Below, in pieces: positions 34,101 through 42,899 of a DNA stretch of 64,000 bases; position 1 is the stretch's first letter; each line of letters opens with the position of its first letter. The notes beneath the pieces were generated by a model that was given only the letters and a program-made list of their open reading frames with translations, was not told the DNA's origin and made no database searches. This stretch comes from Verrucomicrobiota bacterium (lineage in GTDB: Bacteria > Verrucomicrobiota > Verrucomicrobiia > Chthoniobacterales > SZAS-18). The position numbers and the translations under genes were made by a program. The stretch is taken from assembly GCA_018240025.1 (NCBI GenBank), contig JAFEGM010000018.1, positions 12,984 through 76,983 on the forward strand, read 5' to 3'.

Positions 34101-36811
34101 GCACGCAGAACAACCCGCGCGGGGCCGGCGACATCGGCGGGCGCAGCGACATCCGCGACACGATCTACGACGACTTCCTGGCCAGCGATTACTACCTGGA
34201 TCAGGGCAACATCGCCGGCTCGAAGTCGGTCCTGACGTCCTACTTCAGCCTCAACGGCAGCAACGACAACGGCCGCCGCGTGAAGGTCGTCAGCCTGGTT
34301 AGCGGCAATCACTCGCTGCAGCCGGGCAACCAGATCCAGCGTTACATCAACAACGATGCGGGCGCGGGCTACTACCGGCTGCTCGACGTGCACGAGTCCT
34401 ACGGGGTGCCGGTGACTTTGCATATCACCCCGGCGCTCGCCTCGGCGCTGCAGTGGGCCAAGGTCGACCCGGCGGCCAACAAGCCGTATCTCGACGGACC
34501 TGCCTTCAACGCCCGTATCGCCGGACTGAAGGCGCAGGGCCTGATCGAAATGCCCGGCTCGACGCTGGCCGATCATGTCCCGGGCTACTTCCCGCTGGCC
34601 TACAACGCCGACAACATCGCCCTCGCGAACAGTCTCCTCACGGGTATCTACGGCACGCCGCCTTCGAGTCGCACGCTCTGGGTCAGCGAGCAGGTCTTCG
34701 ATTCGGCGGTGCTGGATCAGGTGCGAAACCTGGGCTTCCAGCAAACCTTCGTCACGCAGCAGCGCCACCTCTTCAAGTGGTTCGGCCGGCAGGAGTCGGT
34801 CGGCAACAACGGCTACCGGCTCAACCGCATCAACGGGGTCAATTGCCTGGTCATCAACAACGACGGCACGGCCAACCTGCTCGGCGCGAACGACGACAAC
34901 GGCCTGAACTACCAGCTGCGCGCGCTCTTCAATCGCAAGGCCCGCAGCGGCCAGACCGATCAGGTGGTGGTGCTGCTGAGCAATTGGGACGACTTCGGCA
35001 CCAAGACGTTCGCCGACGCCTACGACCGCTCCATCCGCTGGCTGGCCAGCCGGCCGTGGGTGCAGCTGGTCACGCCGGACCAGATCGGCAGCGGTCAGGT
35101 CGATCTCTCGGTCCCGGCCGACGGCCTCGGCGATACCTGGGGCACGGTCGATCGCGGCACGCAGAGCGCTCTGGCGCGGGTGCAGCGCGACTACATCGAC
35201 CACGCCACGCAGGAGGACTACGACAACTGGTATTTCGGGCAGGCCGGTCGCGAGGAGAGTCTGAGCGACAAGCGCTTCAACCTGCGCACCGGGGTGCAGG
35301 TGCCGCAGCCCTACGGCTTGCTGGGCTTCGGCGCGGCCAGCACGGTCGTGAACGCCACCTGGACCGCCGTGCAGGGTATCAGCAATGCGGGCTGGGCCGA
35401 CGGTCTGCGCCAGCTGGCGCGGCTCACCTACGGCAACTCGCTCTTCACGCTGGCCTTCCACAACCAGACGAACAATGACCTGAGCAAGTTCTCGACCGGC
35501 GCCTACATCTACCCGGACATCAGCAGTCAGAGCCTCGCCAGCTTCTCCAAAGCGGCGCAGAGCCAGACTCGCTACGCTGCCATCTACAAGCGGGTGAGCG
35601 ACTGGGGTGCGGCGGCCCTGGCGAATGCCTACACCAACAGCGCGGTGGCGGAGGCGGCGGACGTCGATCTCGACGGCGAGAACGAATATCTGCTCTTCAA
35701 CGACCGCGTCTTCGCCGTCTTCGAAGCGCTGGGCGGGCGCATGACGGCTGCCTGGGTGCGCGATCTGGCCACCGGCGAGATCTTCCAAGTGGTCGGCAAT
35801 CACGCCTCCTACAGCGGTTCCGAGACGGAGGAGGAAGGCTTCCCGAATACGGCCTCGGGCGACGCGGCAGCTTATCGCACGAGCGGCTTCAAGGATTGGT
35901 TCGCCAACTTCACCGGCGGCGGCGGCCAGACCTACACGAACGATCTCTACACGGTCGCTCCGGCGGCCGGAGGCGCAGGCTGGGTCTTCACCAGCAGCGA
36001 CGGCAAGATCGCCAAGACGATCGCTCTCGGGCCGCGCAAGAATACGCTGGCCGCGAGCTACGCGCTCAGCGGGATCAGCACGCTCTTCGTGCGCCACGGC
36101 GTCTCGCCCAATCTCCTCGACCTGGTCTACCACGGTCAGGCCAACCTCAGCGCGCCGCTCGTGGTTTCGGGCGGGGTCGATGTGCTCAACACCACCGCGA
36201 CGGCGCAGGTGCGCGCCAGCCTGCGCTGCCTCACCGCCTCGTCCTACAACGCCGGCGCGGTCGACGACGAACCGGGCAGCGGGGTGAACTTCGCCACCGT
36301 GGCGATGCGCAATCAGGCGCAGACGCAGCAGCTCGAACTGCAGGGGACCAATGGCATGACCTTCACCCTTGGCTTCCAGACTGGCCCTACGCTCAGCAAC
36401 GACTCCGACGGCGACGGCCTGCCGGATTGGTGGGAGCAGCAGTATGGACTCAATCCGAACGACCCGAACGGGGCGAACGGCGCCAACGGCGTGCAGTCGG
36501 CCGACGGCCTGACCAACTACCAGAAGTACGTCTTCGGCCTCGATCCACGCGTGGCCAGCGGCGCTCCGCTGACGGCGGCGACGCGGCTGTCCGCGACGTC
36601 GGTCAGCGTCAACTTCCCGACCAAGCCGGATCGGGTCTATCGGATCGAGTGGGCGAACAGCCTGACCTCGGGCACATGGACGCCGGTCGGTCCGGACTAC
36701 TTCGGCAACGGCACCAGCATGAGCTACACCGACGATGGCACGGAGACCGGCAGCCCGCCGGGCCCGGGCGTGCGGCGGTTCTACCGGGTGCGCGTCAGTC
36801 TGCCGCAGTAG
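28151..36811 (+). CDS. Giant secreted amylolytic protein: GH13 and GH57-like domains joined by calcium repeats
   Basis: The ATG at 28151 gives 2886 residues with a signal peptide to about residue 26 (a GTG at 28130 is an alternative). Residues about 28-640 form a GH13 domain with region I YFDNIMNHN, region II GLRLDAVKHV (nucleophile Asp), region III FGEHLG (acid Glu) and region IV SHDND. Beta-sandwich modules reach about 1370. Thrombospondin-3-type Ca repeats (DTDGDGLKDG and similar) run about 1380-1757. A glucodextranase-C-like module follows (about 1780-2030), then a GH57-like segment starting VSLVSGNHSLQPGN with its own C-terminal domain (to about 2730). A last calcium repeat and a module ending RRFYRVRVSLPQ close it. 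Likely a cell-surface or released starch/glycogen degrader. The GH57 call is less certain than GH13. Confidence 0.85.
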   Translation: MRQPRVRACLLLTLSLCALLPGRVRGEAMLQYFNTEWREIADKMPELAEAGYTSLWLPPPTKGSGGLSVGYDLWDRFDLGSKDQRGSVRTRYGTEADLLRLVEIAHRFGIRVYFDNIMNHNAFDVPGYNEFTPIDIYPGFVPEDFHLRVTPEGFYRKWDNVRSYGDAWQVQNLGLADLIDIAQETPNNVNFGTFEGAQSPKISFKRHPQNTEYYLDLDLPIPFTNPAGTFNSYTFSNKEPFQDVGYTNSQGAFVAAAAANGRFDFEDLNGNGKHDAGEPSEPFTDTGIDPTNPAHRTAAWGFGDGKYNMGTVVNEDVGALLIRSARWLLDRTKADGLRLDAVKHVPDYFFGQQSGAGKDYSSAGYLGQAQEQFNLTRGFSDWNNHRDSVFNSEQGRDDAMMFGEHLGNPPPYGGYWDAGMRLVDNDLRSSLNGILGNPSATLAGLDQPGGYGFAPALGVMHAQSHDNDYAARSELQTALYFTRAGIGLVYTDGNYQAQTLGQSGGAFPRHANTNFLGQYGDGRIPNMLYVHQQFARGDQIPKWGDNDVVAYERRDKRENGGMTDADGTTMLFMLNDNYASGQARSITTTFPNGAYLFNYSTYGGGFYVTVPANQQMNSVIIPPGGYFAFSWRSPEQTAAFAGSEVKPITIRQGTQPVGFVNVVRKDGPDGDPGFNPYGLPDANTTDYSYTIALPRVTDGTNLSFIARGDGSAENMLLELDGGVDVNSQMGLGPTTGELRDHPPALSTDTFLGYEQMQFVRRTTEKFAARNTTRNVIGSPGAESYEAVIGTAGLTVNNGSGLNTNTNTAAYIYHDPAATRDIDTQLQFNPPPQSAVNQPITVRVKSGYQFQISRVWLYYTTDGLTFPEGSGGVGRGTTQVVELAFDTHGNPDGSNITDWWVGTIPALPNATKLRYKIGGSGTVSPSVFPGNAASVDLKLRMETVFQVTGFNATTATVFPHNDYGVRQTGLKEGFHFLRVRQFLDRAGRASIYNTYTQTFYYDAERPGGEIKFPSNDGDTVGGSQYGVVVRADSTVTKVLYRILDGDPSNDDSATTTNNGNGAWVAATEQTASLSVRSQFDREFRFNYVNIPATGTATIQVRLLEVSSSSDMNLSDVDGHFTTLTRTVNTAGPDVRMFVAFPQNDGEVVGQGYVMKVYFAKSLADGTTTPQLISRFLIRIGSNEAGDAGVIQSPTGYSINYNVNAQFHELAYTLPNLYNDLPNFLHKITVTHTRPGNLPVLTATRLVRAFPAPRPPDIIFVNPPEFTSDGQPFVIVLPDKPSPTPEERSYTVRISTALSADRVSLASVIGTVLPGNFVLSPSNPTVTGNAKLWDFTWQNIQAGSYQFLGGVFLPGNNTTVADNTATRNVQVVFRQLVTPTPGDDDHDDDGLYNTLETTVVALPLGNPETWTNGDVHLYFISGKTDPLSPDTDDDGLPDGLESGWVTAGTATNPATDTNGDGVPNFIPDEDPPIFNTTDNATRPPGYELYDPWPYDLNRSRTDLIAGTMTNPAKADTDGDGLKDGVEDANRNGRVDIVTTDANGNITGVIKHPPTVYNTSRIDRTKLPAGALFMETDPNNGDSDGDGIPDGQEDLNGNGVVDLAIIDRDVTDGNGNFVVLGVLNDDSNALGFGNYSDYCYSYTDTSVSPAKFYQFKRLDKRKLRAAVTGFPRINPANGHTIDVIYLETDPRDADTDGDGLPDGWEVAHALDPLDSGIAGQNSLRTGKATLVVNGAQGDPDNDGFNNLAEFLNGTDPRVPNTGVPPPPNAIVIGPQNPPAVVGGVSNAKEFTDWKISDLVVLDEYDGDGPNNQGSDVYHAYDGFDSSRDIVAFYAHDGGAAAQGGDDKFYFRVDLHDLRAFAEQGNLDLYVVVNTGQPGSGERALPDDVDTATDMRWQVVVACYESNKGAVYVDTNPLSNSSTIGQELTQFGVQRRDQNTPNGFLKSYYNSDLDAVEFSISRQALLDAGWNGLNARDLKFQVFTTKDGTQNNPRGAGDIGGRSDIRDTIYDDFLASDYYLDQGNIAGSKSVLTSYFSLNGSNDNGRRVKVVSLVSGNHSLQPGNQIQRYINNDAGAGYYRLLDVHESYGVPVTLHITPALASALQWAKVDPAANKPYLDGPAFNARIAGLKAQGLIEMPGSTLADHVPGYFPLAYNADNIALANSLLTGIYGTPPSSRTLWVSEQVFDSAVLDQVRNLGFQQTFVTQQRHLFKWFGRQESVGNNGYRLNRINGVNCLVINNDGTANLLGANDDNGLNYQLRALFNRKARSGQTDQVVVLLSNWDDFGTKTFADAYDRSIRWLASRPWVQLVTPDQIGSGQVDLSVPADGLGDTWGTVDRGTQSALARVQRDYIDHATQEDYDNWYFGQAGREESLSDKRFNLRTGVQVPQPYGLLGFGAASTVVNATWTAVQGISNAGWADGLRQLARLTYGNSLFTLAFHNQTNNDLSKFSTGAYIYPDISSQSLASFSKAAQSQTRYAAIYKRVSDWGAAALANAYTNSAVAEAADVDLDGENEYLLFNDRVFAVFEALGGRMTAAWVRDLATGEIFQVVGNHASYSGSETEEEGFPNTASGDAAAYRTSGFKDWFANFTGGGGQTYTNDLYTVAPAAGGAGWVFTSSDGKIAKTIALGPRKNTLAASYALSGISTLFVRHGVSPNLLDLVYHGQANLSAPLVVSGGVDVLNTTATAQVRASLRCLTASSYNAGAVDDEPGSGVNFATVAMRNQAQTQQLELQGTNGMTFTLGFQTGPTLSNDSDGDGLPDWWEQQYGLNPNDPNGANGANGVQSADGLTNYQKYVFGLDPRVASGAPLTAATRLSATSVSVNFPTKPDRVYRIEWANSLTSGTWTPVGPDYFGNGTSMSYTDDGTETGSPPGPGVRRFYRVRVSLPQ

Positions 36812-36879
36812 CTGGTCGACCTTCGGCGAGCGCAAGAATCGTCAAGCTTCGCCCGCGCCGATCTGGCAATCTGCGCGGC

Positions 36880-37329
36880 ATGCCTGATCCATCTTCCTCC
36901 TCGGACGTTCGCTTCTCCTGGGGCCGGCTCTTCCTTGGTTTCGTGGCTGCGGAAGTGGCCATGATCGCCGGAGCCGTGGCCTGGGTGGCGATCTATAGCC
37001 ATTTCATCGAGCCCGGTCAGCCCATGGAGGCGTACCGCGCCTACGCCCGTCGCACAGCGCCCTGGGTGTCGCTCCTCGTCGGCGTGCCCGCCTTCTTCCT
37101 GGCGTCGCGCTGGGCCTCGCGGGGTTGGGCGCGCACCGTGACTTCGCCGGGTCTTGGCCTGTTTCTGCTCTACTTCGTGTTCGACCTCGCGCTGCTCTCG
37201 CTCGCGCCTGGCAACATGCCGGTGCCGTCTTGGTTTCTACCGGTGAATTTCGGGTTGAAAGGCCTGGCTGCCTGGCTCGGGGCCCACTTCGCGGCTCTGG
37301 CTGCCCTGCGTGGCAACTCGGCCCGGTGA
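36880..37329 (+). CDS. Small four-helix membrane protein
   Basis: This 149-residue protein has four membrane helices (LFLGFVAAEVAMIAGAVAW, APWVSLLVGVPAFFLA, LGLFLLYFVFDLALLSLA and GLKGLAAWLGAHFAALAAL). It has no catalytic motif and no family I can name. It ends 9 nt before an AraC/GyrI regulator gene on the same strand, so the two are probably co-transcribed. It may be a transport or stress membrane protein under that regulator's control. The start at 36880 follows a 68-bp gap after the giant amylolytic gene. Confidence 0.68.
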   Translation: MPDPSSSSDVRFSWGRLFLGFVAAEVAMIAGAVAWVAIYSHFIEPGQPMEAYRAYARRTAPWVSLLVGVPAFFLASRWASRGWARTVTSPGLGLFLLYFVFDLALLSLAPGNMPVPSWFLPVNFGLKGLAAWLGAHFAALAALRGNSAR

Positions 37330-37338
37330 GCGAATCCC

Positions 37339-38229
37339 ATGGATTGGCAGGCACTCGGCCCGCTCCTGGTGCACATCCAGGCGAACCTCGGGGAGGACCT
37401 GAGTCTCGCGGCCTTGAGCCGGCGGATGGGCTACTCCGAGTTCCATCTGCAGCGCAACTTCCGTTCCCTGCTCGGAGAGTCGCCCAGAGCCTACGTCGAG
37501 CGCCTGCGGTTGGAACGCGCGGCTTTTCGCCTCGCCGTCCAGCGCGCGAGTATCCTGGAAGTGGCGCTCGAGGTCGGATTCCGCCGGCCGGAGTCGTTCC
37601 TGCGAGCCTTCCAGCGCCGCTTCGGGCAATCCCCGAGTGCTTATCGAAGAGGTATGGGCGCAGGTGCCGCGCCGGCCGACGAGCCTGGCCCGATCGAACT
37701 GAACGCTGGCAGCGAGTTGTCGGAGACGCGGGTCGCATATCTCCGTCCGTTGGAGGTCGCGTTCTGCCGCCATGTGGGGCCCTATGAGTCGGTGCCTGAA
37801 TCGCTGTTCGACGAGCTCGAGCGGTGGCGGTCTGCCCGGGCACGGCGTCTGCCCCCGATCTGGCTGGGAATCGGCCACGATGCGCCGGGCATCACCCCAG
37901 CCGCCCAGCTGCGCTTCGATGCCGCGCTGTTGGTCGACGGGCCCATCGCACCGACGAAGTCGATCGCGTTCCAGGCGCTGCCAGGCGGTCCGCACGCTGT
38001 GACCACACACGTCGGCCCATTCGCCGACTTGCCCGCAGCCTACGCCCGCATTTTTCCGCGCCTCCTCCACCTGCGCGGTTGGGAGCCGGTCGGCCTTCCC
38101 GCGCTCGAGTTCTACGCCACGCGCCGGGTGGATGTGCACTACGCTCTAAATCAGACAGAAATCTGGCTCCCGCTGCGGCGAGGCAGTCGGCGCGCGACCC
38201 AGGCTCCACGCCGGGGCTGCGGACTCTAG
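37339..38229 (+). CDS. AraC-type regulator with GyrI-like effector domain
   Basis: The 296-residue protein has an N-terminal AraC DNA-binding domain (1-108) with two HTH units (LSLAALSRRMGYSEFHLQR and SILEVALEVGFRRPESFLR). A GyrI-like small-molecule-binding domain (about 128-290) follows, with VAFCRHVGPYESVPES and VDVHYALNQTEIWLPL. This order is typical of Rob/MarA-type drug- or stress-responsive activators. It lies 9 nt after a membrane protein gene. The stop overlaps that of the convergent gene in a shared CTAG at 38226-38229. Confidence 0.9.
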   Translation: MDWQALGPLLVHIQANLGEDLSLAALSRRMGYSEFHLQRNFRSLLGESPRAYVERLRLERAAFRLAVQRASILEVALEVGFRRPESFLRAFQRRFGQSPSAYRRGMGAGAAPADEPGPIELNAGSELSETRVAYLRPLEVAFCRHVGPYESVPESLFDELERWRSARARRLPPIWLGIGHDAPGITPAAQLRFDAALLVDGPIAPTKSIAFQALPGGPHAVTTHVGPFADLPAAYARIFPRLLHLRGWEPVGLPALEFYATRRVDVHYALNQTEIWLPLRRGSRRATQAPRRGCGL

Positions 38230-38826
38230 GTGGCGGACACGAGGTGGCCGGCTCGCCTCGCGTCAGTCACGACCAATCTCCTCCGTCGACCGTTCCGAGC
38301 GCACCAAAGCAGAGCCACGGCAAGCAGGAGCAGAGCGGCCGAAAGGAAATGAGCTGCAAACCGGCTGGAGCGGAAGGTCAGGTGCAGCAGCGAAAGTACG
38401 ACGGGTCCGGCCGCCGAAAGGATGTACTGCGCGCTCCCGCTGGCTGGGGAGTGCCCTTCGGCCGCCGCCCGCATGGCGCTGGCCAATTCGCTCAAGGGCC
38501 GCACGCGCGGGTCAACCGAGCTGGTGAAGACGCGGCGCGAAAGTTCAATTCGCCAACTGACCGACGCAGCCCCAGTCCTTTCCGGCCCACGCATCCGCCG
38601 GGTCACCAGCAGAATTTCGTCATCGAGGAAACTCCAGGTGCAGGCTGCTCCGAGTGGGCTCGGCTCGGCCAGGCGCAGCAGGACTTCGCCGTCCGCCGCC
38701 GAGTTCCAGCCGGCCGCGGTGCTCGTCGCGTTCCAGCAGATAGCGGCCTCCCGGAGAGACGGTCCGCCAGACGGCGGGTTCCGACCCGGGAGGCTCACTC
38801 GCGGCGGCAGCGGCCAGCACCTGCAT
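38226..38826 (-). pseudogene. Frameshifted hypothetical membrane protein downstream of ilvC
   Basis: Reading from ATG 38826 gives sensible sequence to GGRYLLERDEHRG and LELGG. It then continues convincingly in another frame as DGEVLLRLAEPSPLGAACTW. Removing one base from the GGC/GCC run at about 38692-38700 joins them into a protein of about 200 residues. The restored product has a soluble first half and two hydrophobic segments near the end (YILSAAGPVVLSLLHL and FLSAALLLLAVALLWC). No family is recognised. It starts 7 nt after the ilvC stop, on the same strand. Confidence 0.55.
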
Positions 38827-38833
38827 GACCGAC

Positions 38834-39859
<1,026 letters not shown>

Positions 39860-39950
39860 GTGGGTTGGGGTTGGGGTTTCGAAAACGAAAGGAACGGCGT
39901 CGGGAGCGGCTGGCTCCCGCGCTGGCGCATCGGCTCGGCTGGCGGCCCTG

Positions 39951-40427
39951 CTACTCGGTGCGGACCATCGCCACCTTGCCGGTGCGCGCGAGGTCTAGAA
40001 TCCCGAAGGGCGTCAGCATCTTGAGGAACTTCGTGATCTTCGCGTCGTGCCCGGTCAGTTCGATGACCAGGTTGGTCGGCTGAATGTCGACGACCTTGGC
40101 GCGGAAGATGTCGCAGAGCTGGACGATCTCCGCCCGCGTCTCCTTGGTCGCGCTGACGCGGAGCAGGACCAGTTCGCGATCGACATACTCGCCGTCGCGG
40201 AAGTCCTCGATGCGGATGACGTCGACCAGCTTGTCGAGCTGCTTGATGACCTGCTCCAACACCGCGTCGTCGCCGCGCACCACGATGGTGATGTGGGAAA
40301 TCGCCGGGTCGTGCGTCGGGCCTGAGTTGAGCGTGTCGATGTTGAAGCCGCGGCCGCTGAACATGCCGGCGATGCGCGCCAGTACGCCAAAGCGATTCTC
40401 GACGAGGACGGAGAGAGTGTGCCGCAT
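39951..40427 (-). CDS. ilvN: Acetolactate synthase small (regulatory) subunit
   Basis: This 158-residue protein has an N-terminal ACT domain ([25 protein letters not shown]) that binds valine for feedback inhibition. A C-terminal ALS_ss_C domain ([19 protein letters not shown]) follows. It partners the catalytic subunit IlvB, which is not in this window next to it. It sits directly upstream of ilvC. The name ilvH would be equally valid. The product controls flux into branched-chain amino acids. Confidence 0.96.
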   Translation of the reverse strand: MRHTLSVLVENRFGVLARIAGMFSGRGFNIDTLNSGPTHDPAISHITIVVRGDDAVLEQVIKQLDKLVDVIRIEDFRDGEYVDRELVLLRVSATKETRAEIVQLCDIFRAKVVDIQPTNLVIELTGHDAKITKFLKMLTPFGILDLARTGKVAMVRTE

Positions 40428-40506
40428 TGCCGATGCCGTGGGTGCCGAGATGCCGTGGATTCCTTGCCGCGAAGAGCGCGCAGATTGGGGAATCGCGCCG
40501 CCCCCG

Positions 40507-41763
40507 TCAATGGGCAGTTTGCGTCACCGCGCGGAGAATTGCGTCCGCCGCCGTGTCCGCACCGTTCTCGGCGGCGATGGCACGGCCGAGCTCGGAGGGC
40601 CTCGGGCGGGCCAGCAGATCGGCGCAGGCGCGGGCGAGTTTGGCCGGGCTCCAGGCGCGATGCCCCAGGCGTCCGGCGCCGAGGCGCGCGACGCGGTCGG
40701 CGTTGTCGAACTGATCGTGCGAGAACGGCAGAATGAGCGCCGGCACCCCGGCGCGCAGGCCCTGCGCCGTCGTCCCGATGCCCCCCTGATGCACGACCAG
40801 CGCCGCGCGCGGGAAGATGCGGCCGAAGTCGAGATAGCGCCGGGTCAGAAACGCGTCCTCGAGGGGACCGAGTTCGTTCTCCGCCTCGTCGCCGATGAGG
40901 AAGATGGCGCGGCGTCGCAGCATTCGGGCGGCCGCGAGCGAGCGCTGGTAGAACCCGTTGGCGCAGCGCACCGCGGACGAGCCGAGGGTGAAGACGATGG
41001 GGGCCTCGCCGGCGGCCAGAAAGTCCTCCAAGACGGGATCCGCCTCGGCTGCGGGCGGATCGTAAAGCGGGAAGCCGGTCGCCACGGTGGGTGTGTGCCA
41101 GTCCTGCTGCGGCGGGGCGAAATGCGGCGAGAAGAGCGCGAGATTGAGCCGCACCGAGTACTGTCCTTCGAAGAGCGGGTGCGCCGCGGCGGGCGGCAGA
41201 CCGAGTTCACGTCGTAGTTGGTCGACCGGCTCCAACCAGCCGCGCGACGTCTTCTTAGCCAGGGCGAAAAGCGCGCGATGCGGCACCGGGCCAAGGAAGC
41301 GCAGATGCCGCAGCCACGGCGCGGGCGCGATCACGGGCGGATCGAAGGCCGAGAACATGCTGATCGGCGCGAGCACGGATGAGATCCACGGCAGACCGCG
41401 CCGCTCGGCCTGATGCGGCAACGACATCGTCAGGGGATGCGAGACGACCACGTCGATTCCCTCGAGCGCCGCCGCGAAGTCCTCGGCCGAATCGCGCATG
41501 GCCGGCATGAGGTACTTCCGGATGAGCAGCTCCGTGCCCAGGCGCGGGTGCATGATCTCCGCCATCAGCTCCGGCTGCTGCAGCCAGTCGGGCTCGTCCG
41601 GCCGCACCGGTGCGGCTGACAGCCCGGCCGCGACGATGCGCGGTCCATGGGCCGGGGCGGACGCCACCACCACCTCGACGCCGCGAGCGCGCAGCGCGCG
41701 TCCCACCGCGAGATACGGGTGCAGATCGCCGAGCGAACCGATGGTGCCGAGGAGGATGCGCAT
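40507..41763 (-). CDS. UGT/MGT-type (GT-B) glycosyltransferase
   Basis: This 418-residue protein starts MRILLGTIGSLGDLHPYLAV, the Gly-rich loop of macrolide and sterol glycosyltransferases. It ends with the nucleotide-sugar motif VHQGGIGTTAQGLRAGVPALILPF-like (about 335-358), followed by HDQFDNADRV. Such enzymes transfer a sugar from a nucleotide donor to lipids, sterols or small molecules. No signal peptide is present. An upstream in-frame ATG at 41799 is less likely. The gene precedes ilvN by 79 bp on the same strand and is divergent from the PPK2 gene. The acceptor is unknown. Confidence 0.9.
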   Translation of the reverse strand: MRILLGTIGSLGDLHPYLAVGRALRARGVEVVVASAPAHGPRIVAAGLSAAPVRPDEPDWLQQPELMAEIMHPRLGTELLIRKYLMPAMRDSAEDFAAALEGIDVVVSHPLTMSLPHQAERRGLPWISSVLAPISMFSAFDPPVIAPAPWLRHLRFLGPVPHRALFALAKKTSRGWLEPVDQLRRELGLPPAAAHPLFEGQYSVRLNLALFSPHFAPPQQDWHTPTVATGFPLYDPPAAEADPVLEDFLAAGEAPIVFTLGSSAVRCANGFYQRSLAAARMLRRRAIFLIGDEAENELGPLEDAFLTRRYLDFGRIFPRAALVVHQGGIGTTAQGLRAGVPALILPFSHDQFDNADRVARLGAGRLGHRAWSPAKLARACADLLARPRPSELGRAIAAENGADTAADAILRAVTQTAH

Positions 41764-41948
41764 GGAGCCGTGAGCGTAGTCGCGAATGAGCGGCTTCAAA
41801 ATCGCCGTCCGTCCGTCGGTGCTGTCATCTGCGCAGGTCGGGGCGCCCGCGGCTCAGCGCCGGGAAATGCGGCCTCGACGACGATTTCGTCATTGCCCTG
41901 GTGCCCCCAATCCCGTTTGAAGGAACGCGCCGCATCCCGCCTCCTCTC

Positions 41949-42842
41949 ATGCCCTCCGATCCCTCTGCTGCCGATCTCGCCAAGCGCTATCGCGTCGACG
42001 ATGGCGCTTCCTTTCGCCTCGCCGACTTCGATCCGGACGACACGTGGAAGCTCGAGAAGGAGGGTTCCAAGGATCTGCTCGCCGCCAGTATCGCCCGTCT
42101 CTCCGAGCTGCAGGAGCGGCTCTACGCGCAGGACCAGTGGTCCGTGCTCTGCGTCTTCCAGGCCATGGACGCGGCGGGCAAGGACGGTGCGATCAAGCAC
42201 GTCATGAGCGGCATCAATCCGCAGGGCTGTCAGGTCTACTCCTTCAAGGCGCCGTCGGCCGAGGAGCTCGACCACGATTACCTTTGGCGCTGCGTGAAAT
42301 GCCTGCCGGAGCGCGGGCGCATCGGCATCTTCAACCGCAGCTATTACGAGGAAACGTTGGTCGTGCGCGTGCATCCGGAGTTTTTGCGCAAGCAGCACCT
42401 GCCGCCTTCGCTGGTGACCGATTCGATCTGGGAGCATCGCTTCCAGGACATCCGCAGCTTCGAGCGCCATCTCGCGCGCAACGGCACGGTCGTGCTGAAG
42501 TTCTTCCTCCACGTCTCGCGCAAGGAGCAGCGCAAGCGCTTCCTCGAGCGGCTGGAGGACCCCGAGAAGAACTGGAAATTCGAACTCGGCGACGTGCGCG
42601 AGCGCGGCTTCTGGGACGAGTATCAGCGCGCCTACGAGGACATGATCCGCAATACGTCGGCCAAGCACGCGCCGTGGTTCGTCGTGCCGGCCGACAACAA
42701 GTGGTTCACGCGGTTGGTCGTGGCCGATGCCATCATCTCCGCGCTCGACAGCCTGGAGTTGGAGTATCCGACGGTCGATCCCGCGCAGCGCGAGGAGCTG
42801 GCCAAGGCCCACGAAGCGTTGTTGGCGGAGAAGGGGAAGTAG
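41949..42842 (+). CDS. PPK2-family polyphosphate:nucleotide phosphotransferase
   Basis: This 297-residue kinase carries the PPK2 Walker A DAAGKDG at 74-80 (QAMDAAGKDGAIKHVMSG). The Walker B-like IGIFNRSYYEE is at about 126-135, and the lid and C-terminal core include RFLERLEDPEKNWKF and PWFVVPADNKWFTRL. PPK2 enzymes use polyphosphate to phosphorylate nucleoside mono- or diphosphates. Length and motifs fit a single-domain PPK2. The substrate class (AMP or ADP/GDP) is not decidable here. The ATG at 41949 is preferred over an in-frame start at 41901 because the protein begins there in typical fashion. Confidence 0.93.
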   Translation: MPSDPSAADLAKRYRVDDGASFRLADFDPDDTWKLEKEGSKDLLAASIARLSELQERLYAQDQWSVLCVFQAMDAAGKDGAIKHVMSGINPQGCQVYSFKAPSAEELDHDYLWRCVKCLPERGRIGIFNRSYYEETLVVRVHPEFLRKQHLPPSLVTDSIWEHRFQDIRSFERHLARNGTVVLKFFLHVSRKEQRKRFLERLEDPEKNWKFELGDVRERGFWDEYQRAYEDMIRNTSAKHAPWFVVPADNKWFTRLVVADAIISALDSLELEYPTVDPAQREELAKAHEALLAEKGK

Positions 42843-42899
42843 CGGCGCTCGCAACCGCATTCCGCTGGCCGCGGCACGCGGTTGGGTCGAGCGTTGCGG

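Noticed and set aside
31664-36835. 1,723-codon open frame on the minus strand
   Set aside because: It is exactly antisense to the giant amylolytic gene, has no domain and shows Arg/Val/His-rich composition typical of a shadow of GC-rich codons.
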